This document shows, piece after piece, positions 57,289 through 64,000 of a stretch of DNA of 64,000 nucleotides. This DNA is from Delftia tsuruhatensis NBRC 16741 (GTDB lineage: Bacteria > Pseudomonadota > Gammaproteobacteria > Burkholderiales > Burkholderiaceae_C). The stretch covers positions 244,951 to 308,950 of the forward strand of contig NZ_BCTO01000013.1 in NCBI RefSeq assembly GCF_001571325.1. The letters are read 5' to 3'. Under the pieces are notes generated by a model, which was given only the letters and a program-made list of their open reading frames with translations, was not told the DNA's origin and made no database searches. Numbering within the stretch: the stretch's first letter is position 1; each line of letters starts with the position of its first letter. Position numbers and translations under genes: made by a program.

Positions 57289-60200
57289 ATGCAACTTCTC
57301 TTCAAGCACTGCTGGCTGCGCAGGCTGGCCATCGCCTTTGCAGCGTTTCTTTTGCTGTGGCTGCTGCTGTGGGCGCTGGTGCCCGTTGTCGCCAAAAGCC
57401 AGCTGGAAAAGCAGGCATCGGCCAAGCTGGGTCGCCAGGTCCATGTGGGGGCAGTGGAGTTCCGGCCCTGGTCGCTGGAGCTGACCCTGCGTGATCTGCG
57501 CATTGCCAAAAGCCAGCCGGCGGGCGCAGGGCAGGCAGAACCCGCGCCGTCGTCGCCACAGCTGCAGGTCGACCGCATCTATGTGAATGCCAGTATCCAG
57601 TCCCTCTTCAGGCTGGCGCCTGTCCTGGATGCCATCGAGGTCGATGCGCCGGTGCTGCGCCTCACGCAGCAGAGCCTGGGGCACTTCGATGTGGATGATG
57701 TGCTGGCCCGGCTGGCCGAGCCCAGCGATACGCCGCCGGCCAAGCCCTTGGGCTTTGCGCTGTACAACATTGCGCTGCGCGACGGCCGCGTGCAATTGCA
57801 GGACGATGTCCAGCAGCGTGAGCACATGCTGGATCAGCTGCAGCTGAAGCTGCCGTTCATCAGCAATCTGGAGTCCAAGCGCGAGATCAAGGTGCTGCCG
57901 CACCTGTCCTTCGCGCTCAATGGCAGCCGCTTTGAATCCAGTGCCCAGAGCACGCCTTTCACCGACCAGCGCCAGACGGCCGTCGATCTGAGCTGGCAGG
58001 GCGTGGACCTGACGCCTTACCTGGGCTATGTGCCCGCCAATGCTCCCGTCAAGCCGCGCTCCGGCGTGCTGGATACCAATCTGCACATCTCCTTTGAGCA
58101 GGCCGAGCAGGCCGTGGTGCGGATCACCGGCGAGGTCAGCCTGTCCGGTGCCGAGTTGCTTGACCGCGATGAGGCGCCCCTGCTGCGTTTCGAGCGCCTG
58201 GCGGCCGTGCTCAAGAACGTGCAGCCCCTGCAGTCGGTGGTGGAGCTGGAGTCCGTGCAGTGGAGCGCTCCAGAGATTTTCGCGGCCCGTGATGCGCAAG
58301 GCCGCATCAACTGGATGGCGATGGGCAGTCGCTCTGCCTCCGATTCCAGGCCGGCAGTGGAAAAGCCTGCCTCCGATGCGCCCCAGCCCTGGAGGGTGAG
58401 CCTGGACAGGCTGGCCATTTCCGATGCCACGGTGCATTGGCGCGATGCGTCGCCCGGCGCAGGCCAGGCGGGTGCGGCGCTGCAGGCGCGCCAGCTGTCA
58501 TTGGAAGTGCGTGATGTCCGCTGGCCGCTGGAGCAGCCTTTGCAATTTGATGCCGGCATGCAGGTGCAGTCTGCAGCGGCAGGAGAGGGTGCAAAACCCG
58601 CCGAACTGAGGCTGAGCGGCGCCATGACCGACAGGCAGGGGCAACTGGCCGTCTCCGCGCGCCAGTTGCCTCTGCAACTGGCGGCGCCGTATCTGACTGC
58701 CCATCTCAAGCCGGAGCTGACCGGCCTGCTGAGCACCGACGCCGGCCTGGGCTGGAGCGGCTCCGCCATGGTGGTGCAGGTGGCCGAGCTGGGCGTGGAG
58801 CAGTTGAGCCTCAAGGACAAGGCCGCGCCGGTCGACATCGCGCGCCTGCAGCTGGAGCAGGTACAGGTCAATCTGGCCAGCCAGCAGGTTTCCGTGGGGC
58901 GCCTGGCGCTGCAAAAGCCGCAGCTGGGCGTGTCGCGCGACGCCCAGGGCCGGTGGATGTATGAGCAATGGCTGCCACCCGCATCCTCGGCACCTGCGAC
59001 GCCGGACCCCGCCAAGGACAAGCCCAGGCCCTGGGGTCTGAGGCTGCAGGCCGTGGAAGTGGACGGTGGCGCCGTTGCGCTGCGTGACGAAGCGCCCGTG
59101 CGCAACGCTGATTCGGCGCGCACCGTGTCCCTGGATCTGAGTTCACTGCGCCTGCGCTTGGGCGCCATCGAGCCGCTGGCGGCCAAGTCCGCTCCCACGC
59201 CGCTGGAGCTGTCCGCCCAGGTCGGCTCGGGCCGGCGTGTCCAGGCAGGATCGCTGAGCCTGCGCGGCGATCTGGGACTGGCGCCACTGTCGCTTCAGGG
59301 CAGGCTGCAGGCGCGCAGCCTGCCGCTGCACGCGCTGGAGCCCTACTTTGCCGACATGCTCAATGTGGAGCTGGTGCGCGCCGATGGCAATTTCCTGGGT
59401 CAGCTGCGCTTTGCCAGCCAGCCTGCCGGCCCCGAGCTGATGGTGCAGGGCGATGTCGAACTGGTGGATCTGCGCATGCGTTCCGCGCTGGCCTCGCCCG
59501 TGCAAGCCGGGGGTGAGGCTGCGGGGCAGGGCGCACCCAGCACGGCCGCAGGCGCCGTGGCAGCCGTGCTCAGCGAATCCACGGCCGACCGGGCCAAGGC
59601 TCGATCGGCTGCCTTGGGCCTGGGCCTGCGCGATGAACTCGTCGCCTGGAAAACCTTGGCCGTGCGTGGCCTGGACCTGCAGATGCAGCCCGCCCAGCCA
59701 CTGCGCCTGAGCGTGCGCGAGACGGCGCTCAGCGACTTCTTTGCACGCGTGATCGTGCAGCGCAATGGCCGCATCAATCTGCAGGACATCGTCAAGTCGG
59801 CCCAGTCTCAGCAGTCCCTGGAGCAAAACACCGCGCCGGCTGCGGATGGCGCGGCGGCTCCTGCCGAGCCCGTCCCGCCGGAGGCCGCTTCCGGGCCTGC
59901 ACCGGTCATCAAGATCGGCCCCATCGTGCTGACGGGCGGCAAGGTGCAGTTCTCCGACTACTTCATCCAGCCCAACTACTCGGCTGACCTCAGTGAGCTG
60001 GCCGGCCGCCTGAGCGCCTTCTCGTCCGAACAGCCGGCCGGGGAGCAGGGGCCGCAACTGGCGGATGTGGAGCTGCGCGGCCGCGCCCAGGGCACGGCTT
60101 CGCTGGAGATTACCGGGCAGGTCAATCCGCTGGCCAAGCCGCTGGCCCTGGACATACGCGCCCAGATGCGCGATCTGGAGCTGCCGCCGCTGTCGCCGTA

Positions 60201-61101
60201 CTCCATCAAGTACGCGGGCCATGGCATCGAGCGCGGCAAGCTCAGCATGGATGTCAGCTACAAGATCGAGCCCGATGGCCAGCTCACGGCGCGCAACAAG
60301 CTGGTGCTGCACCAGCTCACCTTCGGCGAAGCCGTCGAAGGTGCGCCGGCCTCGCTGCCCGTGCGCCTGGCCGTGGCGTTGCTGGCCGACCGCAACGGCG
60401 TCATCGACCTGGACCTGCCGGTCAGCGGCTCGCTCAACGACCCCCAATTCAGGTTGGCGCCAGTCATCTTCAAGATCATCGGCAACCTGATCATGAAGGC
60501 CGTCACCTCGCCGTTCTCGCTGCTGTCGGGCGCATTTGGCGGCAGCAGCGAGTCGGGCGTGGTGGCCTTTGCGCCGGGCCGATCCCAGATCGATGCCAAG
60601 GCCCGCGAAAGCCTGGACAAGGTGGTCGCCTCCCTCAAGGAGCGCCCGGCCCTCAGGCTCACCGTGATCGGCGAGGCGCGCGAGGCCCAGGACAAGGAGG
60701 CCTGGAAGCAGGCCGAACTCGATCGCCTGTTGCTGGCCCAGAAACGCCGCCAGGTGCTGCGCGAGGGCAAATCGGCAGAATCGGTGACCGAGTTGCCTGC
60801 TGCCGAAGTGCCGGCTTTGACCAAGGCGCTTTACAGCCGTGCCGACTTTGCCAAGCCGCGCAATGTCATCGGCATGGCCAAGGACTTGCCCACCGACCAG
60901 ATGCGCAGCCTGCTGCTGGAGCAGATCACCGTGCCCGACGATGCCATGCGCGAGCTGGCGCTGGCGCGCGGCGTGGCCGTTCGCGACTATCTGGCGCAGC
61001 AGCAGTTGCCGCTCGAGCGCCTGTTTCTCGGGGCCCCGAAACTGGATTCCGACGACCAGGAATGGAGCCCGCGCGCCCAGCTCAGCCTGTCCGCACAGTA
61101 G
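57289..61101 (+). CDS. AsmA-like DUF748 envelope protein
   Basis: 1270 residues. One N-terminal membrane helix (LAIAFAAFLLLWLLLWALVPVV, about 13-35) and then a very long periplasmic beta-rich region of AsmA/TamB-like repeats: LEKQASAKLGRQVHVGAVEF with SLELTLRDLRI, repeated SLELTL/LRDL-type strands and closing VKFSDYFIQPNYSADL-like VQFSDYFIQPNYSADLSEL, IERGKLSMDVSYKIEPDGQL and ADRNGVIDLDLPVSGSLND, all typical of DUF748. The last 170 residues (VVAFAPGRSQIDAKARESL) look OmpA-like and hydrophilic. Such proteins are thought to help lipid or envelope-component transport. No close partner gene. Confidence 0.88.
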   Translation: MQLLFKHCWLRRLAIAFAAFLLLWLLLWALVPVVAKSQLEKQASAKLGRQVHVGAVEFRPWSLELTLRDLRIAKSQPAGAGQAEPAPSSPQLQVDRIYVNASIQSLFRLAPVLDAIEVDAPVLRLTQQSLGHFDVDDVLARLAEPSDTPPAKPLGFALYNIALRDGRVQLQDDVQQREHMLDQLQLKLPFISNLESKREIKVLPHLSFALNGSRFESSAQSTPFTDQRQTAVDLSWQGVDLTPYLGYVPANAPVKPRSGVLDTNLHISFEQAEQAVVRITGEVSLSGAELLDRDEAPLLRFERLAAVLKNVQPLQSVVELESVQWSAPEIFAARDAQGRINWMAMGSRSASDSRPAVEKPASDAPQPWRVSLDRLAISDATVHWRDASPGAGQAGAALQARQLSLEVRDVRWPLEQPLQFDAGMQVQSAAAGEGAKPAELRLSGAMTDRQGQLAVSARQLPLQLAAPYLTAHLKPELTGLLSTDAGLGWSGSAMVVQVAELGVEQLSLKDKAAPVDIARLQLEQVQVNLASQQVSVGRLALQKPQLGVSRDAQGRWMYEQWLPPASSAPATPDPAKDKPRPWGLRLQAVEVDGGAVALRDEAPVRNADSARTVSLDLSSLRLRLGAIEPLAAKSAPTPLELSAQVGSGRRVQAGSLSLRGDLGLAPLSLQGRLQARSLPLHALEPYFADMLNVELVRADGNFLGQLRFASQPAGPELMVQGDVELVDLRMRSALASPVQAGGEAAGQGAPSTAAGAVAAVLSESTADRAKARSAALGLGLRDELVAWKTLAVRGLDLQMQPAQPLRLSVRETALSDFFARVIVQRNGRINLQDIVKSAQSQQSLEQNTAPAADGAAAPAEPVPPEAASGPAPVIKIGPIVLTGGKVQFSDYFIQPNYSADLSELAGRLSAFSSEQPAGEQGPQLADVELRGRAQGTASLEITGQVNPLAKPLALDIRAQMRDLELPPLSPYSIKYAGHGIERGKLSMDVSYKIEPDGQLTARNKLVLHQLTFGEAVEGAPASLPVRLAVALLADRNGVIDLDLPVSGSLNDPQFRLAPVIFKIIGNLIMKAVTSPFSLLSGAFGGSSESGVVAFAPGRSQIDAKARESLDKVVASLKERPALRLTVIGEAREAQDKEAWKQAELDRLLLAQKRRQVLREGKSAESVTELPAAEVPALTKALYSRADFAKPRNVIGMAKDLPTDQMRSLLLEQITVPDDAMRELALARGVAVRDYLAQQQLPLERLFLGAPKLDSDDQEWSPRAQLSLSAQ

Positions 61102-61228
61102 CCCGGTTTTGGCTCCGCTTCAAATAACGGCGAGAATATGGTTTTCCCGGCCCGGCTAGCATGCCCGCATGCAGCCCGGCCGGCCGCGTCTGGCGGCCCG
61201 CGGCAGCCAGGCATTCAACGATTGATTC

Positions 61229-63880
61229 ATGTCTTCTCTTTCCCCCCGCAGCACCATGTCCGATGCACCTGAAGTGAGCCCTGCTTCTGCCAAGAATCCT
61301 GAACAACACCCCTTGGATGTGCTCACGGGCGGTGCCTTCTCCGCCGAAACCTCGGGTGATCGCGCCTCGCGCATCCGCGACTGGCTGGCAACCCAGCCTT
61401 CGGTCGAGCAATTGCAGGACGTCCTCAAGGAGCTGAGCGCGCGCGACAAGAGCGCGGCCCGCGCCGTGCGTGAGCGTCTGGATGAAATCCGCCGCACCAA
61501 GGACCAGGAAAAGATCGCAGTGGAATGGGCTGAAAAGGCCCAGGCACTGCTGGTCGCATCGCCCTTCAATGCCGCCGACGCCATCGCCTGGCAGCGCGAC
61601 GCCGCCAAGGCAGGCGCCCCGCTGTCGCGTGAGCCGCTGTCGCAATACAAGGCCCAACTGGCCGAGCGCGTCAAGGCCATCGAGGAACTGCAGCATCGCG
61701 TGCAGGTCCAGCGCGAAGTGGCTGTCTTGCTGGCCCAGCGCATCGAAGTCCTGTCCACCAAGCCATGGCGCGACGCCCAGGCTGTGCTCGACAACCTGCG
61801 CGCCGACGTGGCCCGCTGGCAGGAGCAGGCCGGCGAGCTCACCGGCGATGCCAACTGGGCCAGCGTGGATGGACGCTTCCCGCCCCAGCTGGAAGCCGCC
61901 AGCGCACAGCTGATCCTTGTCTGGGATGCCTTCCAGTCTGCCCTTGCGCTGACCGAGGCCGCCGCAGCGGACGAAGCAGCCCCGCTGCCCACCGTGCCCG
62001 TGTGGGCCGATGAACTGCGTGTGGCGCGTGGCCTGCCTCCCGAGGCAGCGGCCGCCGAGCCGTCCAAGCCAGCGCCTGCCGGCCGCAGCGCAGCGCAGCC
62101 CAAGGCCAAGACGTCGCCTGAGCAGGTGGCTGCCGCCAGCGCTGCCCTGACCCAGGCGCTGGAACAGCTCCAGGCCGAGACGGCTGCCGGCGAAAGCAAG
62201 GCTGGCTCCGCTGCCGTGCAAGCCGTGCGTGCCGCCATCAAGGCCCATGGTCGTCTGGTGGACGACGCGCTGGTCACCAAGGTGCACGAGGCCCTCTTGG
62301 CGGCAGGCGAAGCCGAAGGCTGGCCGCGCCAGAACGCAGACAAGCTGCGTGAGGAGCTGGTTGCCAAGGCGGAAGCTCTGCTGAACCGTCCCGAAGGCCA
62401 GGCGCTGGGCGGTCGCAAGATCCAGGAATCCCTGCGCAGCCTGCGTGAGCAGTGGAAGCTGGCCGACCAGGGCAGCGCGGCCAACCACGCTCTCTGGAAG
62501 AAGTTTGACGAAGCCTGCAACGCGGCCCACAAGGTGGTCGAGTCCTGGCACGACAAGCTGCGCACGGAAACCACCCAGTCCAAGGCACAGCGCCTGGCGC
62601 TGATCGAAGAGATCAAGGCCTGGGCAGCGCAGCAGGCCGCCAGCGAAGATCTCAAGGGTGCGGCCCGCGCATTGCGCCAGTTCGCTGAACGCTGGCGCGA
62701 GAGCGGTCATATCGGTGAAAAACTGTTTGCCGAGCTGCAGCCCCAGTTCAAGCAGGCCATGGCCCTGGCCGAGGCTCCGCTGCATGCTGCGCAAAAGGCC
62801 AGCCTGCAGCGCCGCCACGCCATGATCGACGAGGCCACGGCGCTGGGCGCCGCACCCAGCCTGCGCATCGATGCCGTCAAGGCACTGCAGCAGCGCTGGC
62901 AGGCCGAGGCACAGGCCGTGCCGCTGGATCGCAAGCACGAGCAAAAGCTGTGGGACGCCTTCCGCAAGCCCCTGGACGAGGCTTTCAACCGCAAGGGCAG
63001 CGAGCGTGGTTCCCGGGCCGCAGCCGTGCAGCTCAGCGACCATGACCGCCGCGTACTGGAGGCTTCGCAGGCCGTGGAAGCTGCCAACACATCGGGTGAC
63101 GTGCAGCAAATCCGCGCTGCGGTGGAGGCTCTGGAGCAGGCGCTGCGCGGCCGTGCCGATGCCTCCGTCAACGCTGCCCAGCCGGAACAGGCGCCAGTGG
63201 CTGCGGCTGGCTCGGAAGAATCGCAAGCGAAGCCGGCGCCGGTGCGCCCCGTGGTTGCCGTGCGCGGGGATGATCGTCCCGGCATGAAGAAGGAAGAGGG
63301 TGGTGCGCGCGCTGCCCGTCCTGGCGACCGCCGCGACGGTGGCCGTGGCCGCGATGGAAGGGACGGACGCGACAACCGTGACAATGGCCGCTTTGGCCGC
63401 GAACCGCGTGAAGAGCGCGGTCCGCGCCTGGCCGATCCGGCCTTCCGTGCCCAGCGTGAAGCCATGGAGCATGCGCAGGACGCTCTGCGCAAGCTCGCGG
63501 CCCAGGCCCATGGCGAAGCGCTGACCCAGCTGATGGCAGCCTGGGAATCGCGTGACGCTACGCAGATTCCGGCGGCCCAGCAGCTCGGCGGTCGCGTGTC
63601 TGCGCAAGTGCGCAGCGCCTGGTCGCAGGCACTGGCCCAGGCGCCCAAGGGTGATGCGGGTGAAGCCCTGCTGCGCCTTGAAATGGCTGCCGACGTGCCC
63701 ACGCCTGCAGAGCATCTGAGCGCCCGCCGTGCCCTGCAGCTGCAACTGCTGACGCGCCGCAACGATCCGGCCCCGCAGGAAACCTGGGGCAGCGATGCCG
63801 CGCGGGTGCTGGCATCGGCACGCGATGACGCCACCGCACGCCGCCTGCAGAACGTGCTCAAGCAACTGCTGCGCAAGTGA
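61229..63880 (+). CDS. DUF349 repeat protein with Arg/Gly/Asp-rich linker
   Basis: 883 residues, highly helical, cytoplasmic. Three or more DUF349 units show WxxxGxxxxxxxxxLWxxFxxA patterns: QWKLADQGSAANHALWKKFD, ERWRESGHIGEKLFAELQPQ and RWQAEAQAVPLDRKHEQKLW. A low-complexity basic segment (about 690-740: PGDRRDGGRGRDGRDGRDN) precedes a last helical domain. Ala/Gln-rich coiled segments occupy the first half. Function is not established; the RG/RD-rich stretch suggests nucleic-acid contact. Start could be the ATG at 61229 or 61256. Confidence 0.85.
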   Translation: MSSLSPRSTMSDAPEVSPASAKNPEQHPLDVLTGGAFSAETSGDRASRIRDWLATQPSVEQLQDVLKELSARDKSAARAVRERLDEIRRTKDQEKIAVEWAEKAQALLVASPFNAADAIAWQRDAAKAGAPLSREPLSQYKAQLAERVKAIEELQHRVQVQREVAVLLAQRIEVLSTKPWRDAQAVLDNLRADVARWQEQAGELTGDANWASVDGRFPPQLEAASAQLILVWDAFQSALALTEAAAADEAAPLPTVPVWADELRVARGLPPEAAAAEPSKPAPAGRSAAQPKAKTSPEQVAAASAALTQALEQLQAETAAGESKAGSAAVQAVRAAIKAHGRLVDDALVTKVHEALLAAGEAEGWPRQNADKLREELVAKAEALLNRPEGQALGGRKIQESLRSLREQWKLADQGSAANHALWKKFDEACNAAHKVVESWHDKLRTETTQSKAQRLALIEEIKAWAAQQAASEDLKGAARALRQFAERWRESGHIGEKLFAELQPQFKQAMALAEAPLHAAQKASLQRRHAMIDEATALGAAPSLRIDAVKALQQRWQAEAQAVPLDRKHEQKLWDAFRKPLDEAFNRKGSERGSRAAAVQLSDHDRRVLEASQAVEAANTSGDVQQIRAAVEALEQALRGRADASVNAAQPEQAPVAAAGSEESQAKPAPVRPVVAVRGDDRPGMKKEEGGARAARPGDRRDGGRGRDGRDGRDNRDNGRFGREPREERGPRLADPAFRAQREAMEHAQDALRKLAAQAHGEALTQLMAAWESRDATQIPAAQQLGGRVSAQVRSAWSQALAQAPKGDAGEALLRLEMAADVPTPAEHLSARRALQLQLLTRRNDPAPQETWGSDAARVLASARDDATARRLQNVLKQLLRK

Positions 63881-63910
63881 CGGGGTGGGGTTGAGACCCT
63901 CATCGTCAAG

Positions 63911-63938
63911 AAAGGGAGCCGTCGGCTCCCTTTTTTTT
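63911..63938 (+). terminator. Intrinsic terminator of the DUF349 gene
   Basis: GGGAGCC-GTC-GGCTCCC (63914-63930) followed by eight T. The remaining 62 bases of the window hold nothing I recognise. Confidence 0.92.
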
Positions 63939-64000
63939 GACCCTGCCGATACCTGATGGTGCTTGGGATGGAGGCATCCGTGTACGCACCCAAGCAAAAA

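Overview
This 64 kb window is GC-rich chromosomal DNA. Its overlapping Bug-type receptors, LysR-controlled catabolic loci, glyA-nrdR pair and IPTL-CTERM protein point to a betaproteobacterium of the Comamonadaceae, most likely Delftia or a close relative (inference from gene content; no rRNA is present). I see no tRNA or rRNA genes, no CRISPR array, no complete insertion sequence and no prophage.

Layout. 1-3.6 kb: end of ntrB, then ntrC, a ferritin-like hypothetical protein and xthA. 3.6-6.3 kb: an AT-richer orphan fimbrial adhesin, then a cytosine-deaminase-type amidohydrolase. 6.3-10.5 kb: a Crp/Fnr regulator, then a LysR regulator divergent from a Bug receptor that overlaps a beta-propeller gene. 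10.5-18 kb: a surface-protein locus of three tandem phage-tail-collar (MdpB-like) genes followed by a 1532-residue IPTL-CTERM protein, with two small related proteins and an acetyltransferase beside it. 18-23.3 kb: a sugar-acid-type operon (Bug receptor, PdxA-like dehydrogenase, enolase-superfamily dehydratase, DapA-like lyase) with a divergent LysR. 23.3-30.4 kb: a second LysR, a D-glutamate-cyclase-family protein, a fused 5-oxoprolinase and an MFS permease; the cyclase and oxoprolinase genes have near-duplicate promoters. 31-36.7 kb: HAD phosphatase, then an iron-uptake cell-surface signalling trio (FecI sigma factor, FecR, TonB receptor with STN domain) and the broken tail of another TonB receptor. 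36.7-44.7 kb: metallophosphoesterase, folA, thyA, lipoprotein, FAD oxidoreductase, YihY, Mpo1-like protein, hydrolase. 44.7-48.8 kb: a gene encoding an AraC regulator fused to a complete acetamidase/formamidase domain, divergent from a Tat-exported acetamidase paralogue. 48.9-64 kb: hydrolase, metY-like, CBS protein, short AraC, aroC, nrdR, glyA, lytic transglycosylase, a candidate structured RNA, an AsmA/DUF748 protein and a DUF349 protein.

The signals most worth following are the AraC-amidase fusion facing its exported paralogue, the matched pair of LysR-type promoters in the 5-oxoproline locus, a hairpin-rich candidate small RNA near 57 kb with C/U-rich loops, and the collar-trio/IPTL-CTERM locus. 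Start codons were moved inward from the longest frame wherever a Shine-Dalgarno sequence, signal peptide or promoter argued for it; each such choice is stated.
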